Below, piece by piece: positions 1-7,892 of a DNA stretch of 32,222 bases. Every line of letters begins with the position of its first letter. Within the stretch, counting starts at the first letter, position 1. Origin of the DNA: Desulfovibrio sp. (GTDB lineage: Bacteria; Desulfobacterota; Desulfovibrionia; Desulfovibrionales; Desulfovibrionaceae); contig JAISZT010000121.1 of assembly GCA_031284485.1 (NCBI GenBank), positions 1 to 32,222 of the forward strand, written 5' to 3'. Under the pieces are notes generated by a model. It saw only the letters and a program-made list of their open reading frames with translations. It had not been told where the DNA came from and made no database searches. Made by a program: the position numbers and the translations under genes.

Positions 1-253
1 GGTTTCAGTTTCAGAGAACCATTGTCCCGCAACGATTCTAAGGGATAATGGCGCTCGCAACTCAACACCCCAGGATTTTAAACAATCTCTAGAGAAAATT
101 CAACCTTAAAATGCTGTAAATTTTCTTTAGAGACAGATAAGAATAGTACCAACAGACACACGGCAACGTGCCTTGTATGCTTTCGAACAGGTAAGCCCGA
201 AAAATATCCAGGGATGGTTCAAAAGTTGTGGGTATTTTCAACCTTGAAATACT
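1..253. other. Left-edge stretch without a recognisable gene
   Basis: No recognisable protein or RNA gene is seen. One forward frame is open from the window edge (base 2) to a TAA at 107-109. That could be the 3' tail of a gene cut by the edge, but its 35 residues match no family I recognise. The stretch is more AT-rich than the genes to its right. It holds one inverted repeat and one imperfect direct repeat, listed separately. It lies downstream of the minus-strand methyltransferase gene, so part of it may be that gene's 3' untranslated region. Confidence 0.4.
86..133. repeat. AT-rich inverted repeat, 15-nt arms
   Basis: The left arm TCTCTAGAGAAAATT (86-100) is the reverse complement of AATTTTCTTTAGAGA (119-133) with one mismatch, across an 18-nt spacer. 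The left arm itself contains the palindrome TCTCTAGAGA. No clean T-run follows on either strand, so it is not a textbook terminator. It may be a weak terminator, a protein site, or a remnant of a mobile element. Confidence 0.6.
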
Positions 254-258
254 CTAAA
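99..258 (+). repeat. Imperfect 22-nt direct repeat pair (99-120 and 237-258)
   Basis: TTCAACCTTAAAATGCTGTAAA (99-120) recurs at 237-258 with three substitutions. The second copy overlaps the 3' end of the methyltransferase gene and contains the short palindrome TTTCAACCTTGAAA. The first copy overlaps the left arm and spacer of the inverted repeat at 86-133. No function can be assigned. Confidence 0.5.
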
Positions 259-1033
259 CATTACAATCTTTTTTCACAAAAAGCGCCATGTATTCCTGAT
301 TGCCTTTCGGTCCCCTGATTGCCGCCGGCAAGACGCCTTTGCAACACAAACCAAGGTTTGCCCCGCAAAACGACACGATTTTATCAACGGCGTGTTGCCG
401 CGCCGGCTCATCCCGCACCACGCCCCTGACGGTCGCGCCCGGCCCCAGTTCAAACTGCGGTTTTATCAGCACCGCCGCAATTCCGCCGGATTTAAGCCAG
501 ATTACACAGGGCGGCATCACCAGTTCAAGAGAGATAAAAGACACATCCGCCGTCACCATATCCACAGACTCCGGAATAAGCGTCGCTTCCGCATACCGCA
601 GATTCACCCCTTCAAGGCTGATGACACGGGGATCCCGCCGCAGTTTTTCATGCAACTGGTTGTGACCGACATCCACGGCGTACACCCGCACCGCGCCGCG
701 CTGCAGAAGACAATCAGTGAAACCGCCGGTGGATGCGCCGGCATCAAGGCAAACAAAACCGCTCACGTCAATGGCAAAACTGTCGAGAAGCGTCAGCAGC
801 TTATACGCGCCACGGCTCACATAGCGCTCATTTTCCAGCAGGATAAAGGCCGTGTCGGCGGGATAGGCGTGACCCGGCTTGATCACCGGGGAAGGCTGCC
901 GGGCGGCGGCATCGGGCGCTTTCGCAATTTTGCCGGCCATAATCAGGCGCAGCGCCTGTTCACGGCTTTGCGCCAGACCCTGCTCAAAAACAAGCTGATC
1001 CGCGCGGCGACGTGGAGGTTTTGTGAACGACAT
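254..1033 (-). CDS. tlyA: TlyA-family rRNA 2'-O-methyltransferase
   Basis: This 259-residue protein has the TlyA architecture: an N-terminal S4 RNA-binding domain (about residues 10-55, including QSREQALRLIMAGKI) and a C-terminal FtsJ/RrmJ-like SAM methyltransferase. Motifs seen are SRGAYKL (K78), the SAM loop DAGASTGGFTD (98-107), DVSFISL (D163), KPQFE (K191) and GPKGNQEY (E247). These fit the family's K-D-K-E catalytic tetrad. Known members methylate ribose 2'-OH groups of 16S and/or 23S rRNA and were historically named hemolysin A. The ATG at 1033 is chosen because the S4 domain starts soon after it. A GTG at 1054 would add seven residues, and neither start has a clear Shine-Dalgarno sequence. 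The gene is divergent from rpsU. The family call is firm; the exact rRNA target cannot be read from the sequence. Confidence 0.9.
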   Translation of the reverse strand: MSFTKPPRRRADQLVFEQGLAQSREQALRLIMAGKIAKAPDAAARQPSPVIKPGHAYPADTAFILLENERYVSRGAYKLLTLLDSFAIDVSGFVCLDAGASTGGFTDCLLQRGAVRVYAVDVGHNQLHEKLRRDPRVISLEGVNLRYAEATLIPESVDMVTADVSFISLELVMPPCVIWLKSGGIAAVLIKPQFELGPGATVRGVVRDEPARQHAVDKIVSFCGANLGLCCKGVLPAAIRGPKGNQEYMALFVKKDCNV

Positions 1034-1222
1034 TCGCCGACAATAACTATTCACCGAACCGGAAGCAATCCTCGCTTTAGCCCGAATATTGCATAAAAGA
1101 GGGACGAATTCCGGATTTTGCCGCTGGAAACTCGTGCACGACTGCGCTACTTACGAGGTGGACTATGTTTGGGCCTTGCCAAAAATCTCAAAAAAATAAT
1201 CTTGCTTTTTTCCCCGCACAGG

Positions 1223-1241
1223 GTTAATTAATCAAATTAAC
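1223..1241. promoter_or_regulatory. Dyad GTTAATT-N5-AATTAAC upstream of rpsU
   Basis: A perfect 7-bp inverted repeat with a 5-bp spacer lies 33 bp before the rpsU start codon, in the divergent tlyA/rpsU gap. It could be an operator or a weak 5'-UTR hairpin. A poor promoter-like pair is nearby (TTGCTT at 1202-1207, TAATTA at 1225-1230, spacing 17), which would place the dyad over the -10 region. The promoter assignment is weak. Confidence 0.4.
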
Positions 1242-1258
1242 GCTGATTCATTGTATGA

Positions 1259-1276
1259 GGGGGGGGTGATTTTTTG
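1259..1276 (+). promoter_or_regulatory. Strong ribosome binding site deciding a TTG start for rpsU
   Basis: A run of eight G followed by TGAT (1259-1270) gives a near-perfect anti-Shine-Dalgarno match (GGGGGTGAT). It ends four bases before the TTG at 1274-1276. No ATG or GTG in frame yields the conserved S21 N-terminus, so the site fixes the start at TTG. Confidence 0.75.
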
Positions 1277-1477
1277 CCCGGAGTTTTTCTCACCGAAGAC
1301 GATTACAACTTTGATATTGCCTTGCGCCGCTTCAAAAAGCAGGTTGAAAAAGCCGGCATTCTTTCTGAAATGAAAAAACGTCAGCACTATGAAAAACCAA
1401 GCGTCATGCGCAAGAAAAAGAAGGCGGCGGCGCGCAAACGCTTGATGAAAAAAATCAGAAAGATGAACATGGTTTAG
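1274..1477 (+). CDS. rpsU: 30S ribosomal protein S21
   Basis: The 67-residue product is a full-length bS21. It starts PGVFLTEDD, has the conserved core [16 protein letters not shown], and ends in a Lys/Arg-rich helix ([15 protein letters not shown]). S21 binds the 30S platform near the 3' end of 16S rRNA and helps initiation complexes engage the Shine-Dalgarno sequence. Translation begins at TTG, supported by the very strong upstream site. The gene heads the rpsU-mutS2-dnaG-rpoD block and is followed at once by a rho-independent terminator. Abundant S21 can thus be made separately from the scarcer primase and sigma factor, the arrangement known for the E. coli macromolecular-synthesis operon. 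In many proteobacteria a GatB/YqeY-like gene follows rpsU; none is seen here. Confidence 0.95.
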   Translation: MPGVFLTEDDYNFDIALRRFKKQVEKAGILSEMKKRQHYEKPSVMRKKKKAAARKRLMKKIRKMNMV

Positions 1478-1519
1478 CGTCAGTAAGGCGTATCTTTATC
1501 GTACACCCTGCTCTCACTC

Positions 1520-1551
1520 CGGGAAACCCGTCAAGGGTTTCCCGCATTTTT
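1520..1551 (+). terminator. Rho-independent terminator between rpsU and mutS2
   Basis: A 10-bp perfect stem (CGGGAAACCC at 1520-1529, GGGTTTCCCG at 1535-1544) with loop GTCAA is followed by CA and TTTTT (1547-1551). The next gene starts only seven bases after the T-run and no promoter is evident in between. mutS2, dnaG and rpoD therefore probably depend on read-through. Confidence 0.85.
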
Positions 1552-1557
1552 ACATTT

Positions 1558-3630
1558 ATGATCCCAGCTCACACTTGCGTTGCTCTGGAATTTCACAGAA
1601 TTACGGAGATTCTCTCCGGTCTCTGCCGTTCACCCGCAGGGCGTGAGCGCGCTCTTGCCCTTCATCCGTTGCCGGACAAAGAGGCTGCGTCCGAAGCGGC
1701 ACAGCTTTATGAAGAAGCCTGCCTCTGCTTCTCCGCATCGCTATCAGATGGCGAATCCGGTTTTTCTCCTGTTTCTTTTCCGGATACAAGCTCCTTGCTA
1801 CGCAGGATCGAGCGCGGCGGCGCTACGCTACGGGAAAGCCCGGATACGGAGGCTTTCTGGGCGCTACGCGAAATGCTGCTGCTGGCCAACCGCGCCAACT
1901 GCGCCATCACCACGAACAACGCGCAAAATCTTTGGCCCAACCTGCTCAATCTCGCCCAGGCCGCACCTTTGCCCGTTCAGTTCACTCACGCGCTTTCCCG
2001 CTGCATATCCGACGACGCCCGCATAAAAGACGAAAGTTCCCCGGAGCTTTACCGCCTGCGCAATGAATTGCGCACTCTGCACAAAAGCTGCATGCGCAAG
2101 GTGAAAGAATTCGCCCTGAGATACAATATCTCATTGTATTTGCAGGACGACTTTATGACGCTGTCTTCAGATCGTTATGTGTTGCCGCTGAAAGCCGATT
2201 TCAAGGGTCATTTGCAGGGCATACTACACGACTGGTCCCAGACCGGAGAAACCTGCTATTTTGAACCGCTTTTTCTGCTGGAAATAAACAATCGCCTGCA
2301 GGAACTCAAGCACGAAGAACATGAAGAAGAACTGCAGATTCTCAAATACCTGCTTGACCTTCTGATTGCCGAACTCCCCGGCGTTCGCGCGGCCCAGGAA
2401 CTGTTGACACAACTGGACGTATTGCAGGCAAAGAGCCGTCTTGCAGCCCGGTTTGATGGCCGGTGCGTCCCCCTCACCCAACCGGAGGAAGGCATAAACC
2501 TGCATGGAGCCCGCCATCCGCTGCTGACCCTTTCTGAACATAAAAACGCTGTCCGGCCATTGGATATCACCCTGCGCCCCGGTGAACGGATACTGATAGT
2601 CACCGGAGGCAACGCGGGCGGCAAAACTGTCTGTCTGAAAACCCTGGGGCTTATAGCGCTTATGGCCCAATGCGGCTTGCCTCTGCCGGTTGAGGCCGGC
2701 TCGCACCTGCCCTGGTTTGACCGCATAGAAGCTTTTATCGGTGACGAGCAAAGTCTTGAAGACAATGTTTCCACGTTCACAGCCCAGATCGAACACCTCG
2801 CAAAAGTCTGGGAATACCTTGATCCGGGCGCTCTGGTGCTGCTGGATGAATTCGGCGCGGGCACAGACCCGACGGAAGGTGCCTCACTGGCCAGGGCTGT
2901 TATTGACGAATTGCTGAACATGCATATCTATGTACTGGCCGCCACGCATTTTCCGGCGCTCAAACTGTACGCCATGTCATGCGAACATGTACGCGCCGCC
3001 TCCATGCTGTTTGACCCGGAAAGCAAAAAGCCGCTGTTCAGACTCGCCTATGACCAAGTAGGGGCCAGCCACGCTCTGGATGTGGCGCAGGAACACGGTT
3101 TGCCCGAAAGCATCATGGTTCGCGCAAGGCGCTACCTGCTGGAGGACAACAGGGATGTCACCACCCTGCTCGACCAGCTTAATGCGCTGGCCGCAGAAAA
3201 AGAGGAAGAACTGGCGCAGACGCGCGCGGAGCGGGAAGCCGCACGGCGTGACACGCAAAAACTGCGTGAGCAGCTAAAAAAGGAACGTGAACGCCTGAGT
3301 GAGGAAATCCGCGACAAGGCGACAACGCTGCTCAAAGCCTGGAAAGAAGGCCGCATTGCCGGCAAGCAGGCTTTCAGGGAAATGTCCCGACTGCGGGCAT
3401 CCCTTCACCCTGCGACGGCAATACCCGAGCAAGGTGAAATACCGCATCTGGCGCTTCTGACTGTCGGGCAGAGCATCCTGCACAAGTCTTTTAACAATCA
3501 GGGCGTCATTACGGATATAGACAAACGTCGGCAAAGGATACGCGTGATCATGAACGGCGTGAGCCTTTGGGCCAGGCTTGAGGATATCGCGCTGGATCGG
3601 AACGCAAAAACAATGTCCGGCAGTACGTAA
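1558..3630 (+). CDS. mutS2: MutS2-family ATPase lacking the Smr nuclease domain
   Basis: The 690-residue product has the MutS2 layout. An N-terminal clamp/core region (about 1-330) is followed by an ABC-type ATPase with Walker A GGNAGGKT (variant of GPNTGGKT), Walker B LVLLDEFGAGTDP and the TEGASLARAVIDELL helix. A long charged coiled coil (about 530-610) and a small KOW-like beta segment (VGQSILHKSFNNQGVITDI) end the protein. Family members are usually about 780 residues and end in an Smr endonuclease domain. Here TAA comes right after the KOW-like segment, and only 11 bases remain before dnaG. Known roles are suppression of recombination and, in Bacillus, rescue of collided ribosomes. The ATG has no Shine-Dalgarno sequence and sits just past the terminator T-run. 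It is co-oriented and probably co-transcribed with dnaG and rpoD. Confidence 0.9.
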   Translation: MIPAHTCVALEFHRITEILSGLCRSPAGRERALALHPLPDKEAASEAAQLYEEACLCFSASLSDGESGFSPVSFPDTSSLLRRIERGGATLRESPDTEAFWALREMLLLANRANCAITTNNAQNLWPNLLNLAQAAPLPVQFTHALSRCISDDARIKDESSPELYRLRNELRTLHKSCMRKVKEFALRYNISLYLQDDFMTLSSDRYVLPLKADFKGHLQGILHDWSQTGETCYFEPLFLLEINNRLQELKHEEHEEELQILKYLLDLLIAELPGVRAAQELLTQLDVLQAKSRLAARFDGRCVPLTQPEEGINLHGARHPLLTLSEHKNAVRPLDITLRPGERILIVTGGNAGGKTVCLKTLGLIALMAQCGLPLPVEAGSHLPWFDRIEAFIGDEQSLEDNVSTFTAQIEHLAKVWEYLDPGALVLLDEFGAGTDPTEGASLARAVIDELLNMHIYVLAATHFPALKLYAMSCEHVRAASMLFDPESKKPLFRLAYDQVGASHALDVAQEHGLPESIMVRARRYLLEDNRDVTTLLDQLNALAAEKEEELAQTRAEREAARRDTQKLREQLKKERERLSEEIRDKATTLLKAWKEGRIAGKQAFREMSRLRASLHPATAIPEQGEIPHLALLTVGQSILHKSFNNQGVITDIDKRRQRIRVIMNGVSLWARLEDIALDRNAKTMSGST

Positions 3631-3641
3631 GAGTCTCAATC

Positions 3642-5369
3642 ATGCAGTCAAAAGACGCTGTCAACGCCATCAAAGATCGTCTCAAAATTGTGGACATCGT
3701 GCGACGTTACGTGGATTTGAAACGCAATGGCCCGCGCTGGATGGCCCCCTGCCCGTTCCATCAGGAAACGAAACCCTCCTTTTCCGTCAACGAGGAACAG
3801 GGCATGTTTTATTGCTTCGGATGCCAGGCGTCAGGGGATATTTTCGATTTTTACGGCCGCATCAACGGTCTCACTTTCAGGGAGAGTCTGGAGCAACTGG
3901 CGCTGGAAGCGGGCGTCAGTCTTGACAGCCCACGCAGAAACGAACGCGCCGGCGGCAAGGAGCAAAAAACTCGCTCAAACAGGCAGCAGATGCTGCGCAT
4001 GTACGCGTTCGCAACCGAACATTTCAGCAAGATGCTGCAAAGCGACGATGGCGCGGAATGCAGAGCCTATATCGAAAAACGTGGACTGGAAAATGAGCTG
4101 GTGCGCTTCTTCAGGCTTGGTTGGGCCGGACGCGCGTGGGATTCACTGGCAAATGCCCTTCACCGCGCCAATTTTGACGCTAATCTCGCTGTGGAGGCCG
4201 GGTTGCTCGGTCAATCCGAAAAAGGCCGGCGTTATGACCGTTTCCGCTGTCGGCTTATTTTTCCCATTCTCAGTCTTTCCAACCAGATTATCGCCTTTGG
4301 CGGAAGAATCATAAACGACGAGAACAAAGAAGAAGCCAAGTATATCAACAGCGCGGACACCCCTCTCTACACCAAGGGAGAACATCTTTTCGGCCTTGCC
4401 CAGGCGCGGCGCGGCATTACCACTAAAGGCCACGCCCTTTTGACCGAAGGGTATATGGACGTGCTCACGCTGCACCAGTTTGGGTACGAAAACGCGGTTG
4501 GCGTATTGGGCACGGCGCTCACCCAGGCGCAGGTCAAACGGCTTTCAGGTTTCGCCTCTCAGGTGACGCTGCTTTTTGACGGAGACCGCGCCGGGCGCAA
4601 AGCGGCCTTTCGGGCCTGCGAAATGCTGCTCATACGCGGAATGGCCTGCACCGTGGTACTGCTGCCCGACGGCAAGGATATTGATGATTTTTTACGTAAC
4701 GATGGGCCTGAGGCTTTTGAAAATCTCAAGGCCGCAGCGCCCGAGGGCCTGCGTTTTTGCATAGACGTTCTCAAGGTGCTGGCCCCGCGTGAAACAATAG
4801 AATGGACGCGCAATTTCCTGCGTCAGGTGGAACTGCCGGAACTGCTCAGTCCCTATATTTCACAATTGGCAACACATTTGCAACTTTCTGAAACAGTGCT
4901 ACGTGAAGGAGCAGCGGCAAGGAACAGACAGAACAGGGACGACCGGCACAAAGCGCGGACAAATACCTTAACCCGGCAAAATATGCGCGACCATCAAATT
5001 ATGATGTATGCCGTGCGCTATCCGAACCGCTTGGCCGATCTGCGCGCACTGGGCGTGGACATGGCTTTGCAGTCTCCCGTAGCCAGACAGTTGTGGGACA
5101 AGATAGAAGAATACGGCGAAGAAGCTGTTCGCAGTCTTGACGAAAGGGAGACAGATTTCTGGTTCAATTGTAGAGGCGCGCAAGCCGCGCCCCGCGACAA
5201 TGGCGACAATGAACTCAACCATCTGCGCAACGCCATGGAAAACCATTACGTTCTTGAACAAAAATCTTCTGTTTCCGCAGCATTACGTGAAAATTCCGCT
5301 ACAGGTGACTTTGAAACTGATTTGGATTATCTTCGCGCACTGCAAGAAACCTTGGAGAAAAAGGGATGA
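3642..5369 (+). CDS. dnaG: DNA primase DnaG
   Basis: This 575-residue primase makes RNA primers at the replication fork. It has an N-terminal CHC2 zinc ribbon (C37, H40, C58, C61, in CPFH and CFGC). A catalytic RNA-polymerase domain follows, with [19 protein letters not shown] and [11 protein letters not shown]. The Toprim motif shows E269 in EGYMDV and the metal-binding D313-G-D315. The last 150 residues or so are less conserved, as expected for the DnaB-interacting C-terminal domain. The ATG at 3642 is 11 bases after the mutS2 stop, and the start aligns with the usual N-terminus of helix plus zinc ribbon. The 3' end overlaps rpoD in an ATGA arrangement, so translational coupling is likely. 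Confidence 0.96.
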   Translation: MQSKDAVNAIKDRLKIVDIVRRYVDLKRNGPRWMAPCPFHQETKPSFSVNEEQGMFYCFGCQASGDIFDFYGRINGLTFRESLEQLALEAGVSLDSPRRNERAGGKEQKTRSNRQQMLRMYAFATEHFSKMLQSDDGAECRAYIEKRGLENELVRFFRLGWAGRAWDSLANALHRANFDANLAVEAGLLGQSEKGRRYDRFRCRLIFPILSLSNQIIAFGGRIINDENKEEAKYINSADTPLYTKGEHLFGLAQARRGITTKGHALLTEGYMDVLTLHQFGYENAVGVLGTALTQAQVKRLSGFASQVTLLFDGDRAGRKAAFRACEMLLIRGMACTVVLLPDGKDIDDFLRNDGPEAFENLKAAAPEGLRFCIDVLKVLAPRETIEWTRNFLRQVELPELLSPYISQLATHLQLSETVLREGAAARNRQNRDDRHKARTNTLTRQNMRDHQIMMYAVRYPNRLADLRALGVDMALQSPVARQLWDKIEEYGEEAVRSLDERETDFWFNCRGAQAAPRDNGDNELNHLRNAMENHYVLEQKSSVSAALRENSATGDFETDLDYLRALQETLEKKG

Positions 5370-7132
5370 GCAACATAAAGGATATACAGCAAATTCAGTC
5401 GCTTATTACAAAGGGTAAAGGGGCCGGCTTTCTTACTTTTGAAGAAGTCAACAAAGCCTTGCCCATGGAGATGAATACGCCGGAACATTTTGAAGAGATC
5501 ATCGGCATTTTTGAACAACTTGAAATTGTTATCGTAGATACAGAAAAAGACGGCAAAAAAATTTCTTCAACTGTGGCGCACGACGATGATATAGCTGAAA
5601 GCGCGCTGGATTTGACGGAAGATGAAGACGCCGCCGATTATTCCTCCCGCAGCACGGATCCTGTGCGCATGTATCTGCGCGAAATGGGCGCGGTGCCCTT
5701 GCTGGACAGAAATGGTGAAGTCGTCATTGCCAAAAAAATTGAGATGGGTGAGCAGGATGTCCTCTATGCTCTGGTGGAGGTGCCTGTCGCCGTGGAAGAA
5801 CTTATCCACGTTGGGGAAGACCTTCGCCAAAGCCGCATCAAGCTCAAGGATGTTGTCAAGACAATTGAAGAAGACGACCCCCGCGAAGACGAAATGAACC
5901 AGCGCACGCGCGTCATTCTGCTTCTTGATGAAATCAAGCAGATATTCAAAAAAAAGCGCAAGGTATATAAAAAACTGGACGAATGCACAACGCTGGAACG
6001 CCGCGTCACGGCCGTGCAGAAAGAAATCATGAGTTTTAAAGAAGAAATAGTCACTCGCCTGCGGGACATCAAGTTGGAAAAAACGCTCATCGACAGGATC
6101 AGCGAAACAGTTGAGGACTACGTACGCCAGATGCACAACTGCCAGCGCGACCTTTCCGCCTATATTCTTTCTACAGGGCATACGCAGGCTGAAATTCAGA
6201 CCATGTTCGCCAGCCTTGAAAAACGGCAAATCAGCCCCGCCAGCCTGGCGAATGACCTCAAACTCAGTGTTGACGAACTTTTTTCTTTTAAAGAAATGAT
6301 TACCGGCAAAATTGAAATCCTTACCCGCTTGCAGGAAAAATGCTGCCACAATGTCACAGACCTGGAAGAAGTGCTCTGGCGCATCAAACGGGGAAATACC
6401 GCAGCAATGCGCGCAAAGCAGGATCTCATTCGCTCAAACCTCCGACTTGTTGTTTCCATCGCCAAAAAATATACCAACCGCGGCCTGCAATTTCTTGACC
6501 TGATTCAGGAGGGCAATATCGGCCTGATGAAAGCTGTGGACAAATTTGAGTATCAGCGTGGATATAAATTTTCCACATATGCGACCTGGTGGATCCGACA
6601 GGCCATCACGCGCGCCATCGCGGATCAGGCCCGCACCATCCGCATACCTGTGCACATGATAGAAACTATCAATAAATTGATACGGACATCACGCTATCTG
6701 GTTCAGGAACTGGGGCGCGACCCTACGCCTGAAGAAATTGCCGAACGCATGGAATATCCCGTGGAAAAAGTTAAAAAAGTTCTCAAGATCGCCAAAGAAC
6801 CCATTTCTCTGGAAACGCCCATTGGAGATGAAGAAGACTCAAGCCTCGGCGATTTTATTGAGGACAAAAAAGCCGTCGCGCCGTCTGAAGAAGTCATCAA
6901 CACAAAACTTTCGGAACAACTGACCGCCGTACTTGCGGATCTGACGACACGCGAGGAGCAGGTGCTGCGCAAACGCTTCGGTATAGCGGAAAAAAGTGAC
7001 CACACGCTTGAAGAAGTGGGCAAACTCTTTAATGTTACGCGTGAACGCATCCGTCAGATAGAGGCCAAGGCTCTGCGCAAGCTGCGACACCCTGTGCGCA
7101 GCCAACCCCTGCGATCTTATTACGACAACTAA
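5366..7132 (+). CDS. rpoD: RNA polymerase primary sigma factor (sigma70)
   Basis: The 588-residue product is a housekeeping sigma factor. It has region 1.1 (1-75), an acidic linker, and region 1.2 from [11 protein letters not shown] (98-108). A non-conserved charged/helical insert spans about 125-330. Region 2 includes [18 protein letters not shown] and the -10 recognition/melting helix [19 protein letters not shown] (400-418). Region 3 follows, and region 4 contains the helix-turn-helix ([19 protein letters not shown], 548-566) that reads the -35 element. Its ATG overlaps the dnaG stop codon (ATGA). The large insert between regions 1.2 and 2.1 is typical of group-1 proteobacterial sigma factors. 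The presence of regions 1.1 and 1.2 separates it from alternative sigma factors such as RpoH or RpoS. Confidence 0.96.
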   Translation: MSNIKDIQQIQSLITKGKGAGFLTFEEVNKALPMEMNTPEHFEEIIGIFEQLEIVIVDTEKDGKKISSTVAHDDDIAESALDLTEDEDAADYSSRSTDPVRMYLREMGAVPLLDRNGEVVIAKKIEMGEQDVLYALVEVPVAVEELIHVGEDLRQSRIKLKDVVKTIEEDDPREDEMNQRTRVILLLDEIKQIFKKKRKVYKKLDECTTLERRVTAVQKEIMSFKEEIVTRLRDIKLEKTLIDRISETVEDYVRQMHNCQRDLSAYILSTGHTQAEIQTMFASLEKRQISPASLANDLKLSVDELFSFKEMITGKIEILTRLQEKCCHNVTDLEEVLWRIKRGNTAAMRAKQDLIRSNLRLVVSIAKKYTNRGLQFLDLIQEGNIGLMKAVDKFEYQRGYKFSTYATWWIRQAITRAIADQARTIRIPVHMIETINKLIRTSRYLVQELGRDPTPEEIAERMEYPVEKVKKVLKIAKEPISLETPIGDEEDSSLGDFIEDKKAVAPSEEVINTKLSEQLTAVLADLTTREEQVLRKRFGIAEKSDHTLEEVGKLFNVTRERIRQIEAKALRKLRHPVRSQPLRSYYDN

Positions 7133-7140
7133 AAATCCAG

Positions 7141-7869
7141 ATGGCCACGCACGCCCCGGCAATTTTCCGTTTGCTTCGCACAACGTTGCTTTTCACGACG
7201 GCGTTGTGCGTTGTCTCGCTTTGCCGACCCTCCCCGGCTTCGGCCAGAGACACCTCCCATGACGCTGCTGCACCCGTAGCGGCGAATATGTCCGACGGCC
7301 TTGTGGCACGGTGTTTTGACGGCGATACCATCCAACTCACAGACAGACGCATTGTACGCCTTGCAGGTATTGATTCTCCTGAACTGGCCCATGACAAGAA
7401 AAAAGCTCAATACTATGCAAGTGAGGCGCGGCAGGAACTGGTGCGCCTTGCCCAGAAAAAAAAGGTGCGCCTCTCGCCCGCAGGCTCTGCCCAGAAAGAT
7501 GCCCACGGGAGGATCATCGCTGATGTCAGGCTTGAAAATGGTCAATCATTAAGCGATATTATGATAAGCCATGGCGCGGTTTTCTACTATCCTCATCCAG
7601 ATCAGAACCGCAGCCTGCAACAGAGGTTGAGCGCCTTGCAGCAGCAGGCCATCAAGGAGCGGCGCGGGATGTGGGCGCACCTGCTCTCTTTGCCCCTGGC
7701 CCGTAAAAATTATACCGGCAACCAGGAATCCTTGCGTTTTTTTCCGGCGGACTGCCCGGAAGCCCAACGCATCAAACCTCGAAACAGGGTTCACTTCGGC
7801 ACGCTTATGGACGCCTTTCTTGCCGGATACGCGCCTGCCAGGGTGTGCGAATTCTGGCCCACCCCCTGA
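7141..7869 (+). CDS. Exported thermonuclease-like protein with degenerate Ada-like tail
   Basis: The 242-residue product begins with a probable signal peptide (hydrophobic LLFTTALCVVSLC at about 15-28, cleavage perhaps after ASA). An SNase/TNase domain covers about 53-180. By alignment to staphylococcal nuclease the metal and catalytic positions are kept: D60 and D62 in FDGDT, R73, D78 and E81 in RLAGIDSPE, and R124 in AHGRI. It should hydrolyse DNA or RNA phosphodiesters with Ca2+, probably in the periplasm. The last 55 residues (YTGNQ...VCEF) match the small Cys-containing Ada-like metal-binding module found after some TNase domains. Only C205 and C236 remain; the Cys expected at A233 is missing, so metal binding is doubtful. 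It starts 8 bases after rpoD without a clear Shine-Dalgarno sequence. It ends 23 bp from the convergent TPR gene, with no terminator seen. Confidence 0.85.
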   Translation: MATHAPAIFRLLRTTLLFTTALCVVSLCRPSPASARDTSHDAAAPVAANMSDGLVARCFDGDTIQLTDRRIVRLAGIDSPELAHDKKKAQYYASEARQELVRLAQKKKVRLSPAGSAQKDAHGRIIADVRLENGQSLSDIMISHGAVFYYPHPDQNRSLQQRLSALQQQAIKERRGMWAHLLSLPLARKNYTGNQESLRFFPADCPEAQRIKPRNRVHFGTLMDAFLAGYAPARVCEFWPTP

Positions 7870-7892
7870 TGATACCTCCTGAAACGCATTCT

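Noticed and set aside
2..109. Open frame at the left edge as a gene tail
   Set aside because: Only 35 codons, no recognisable sequence, and no way to see its upstream part.
392..1096. Long plus-strand reading frame opposite tlyA
   Set aside because: It is a shadow of the methyltransferase gene; the translation has no recognisable domain and is rich in His/Arg, as expected from antisense reading.
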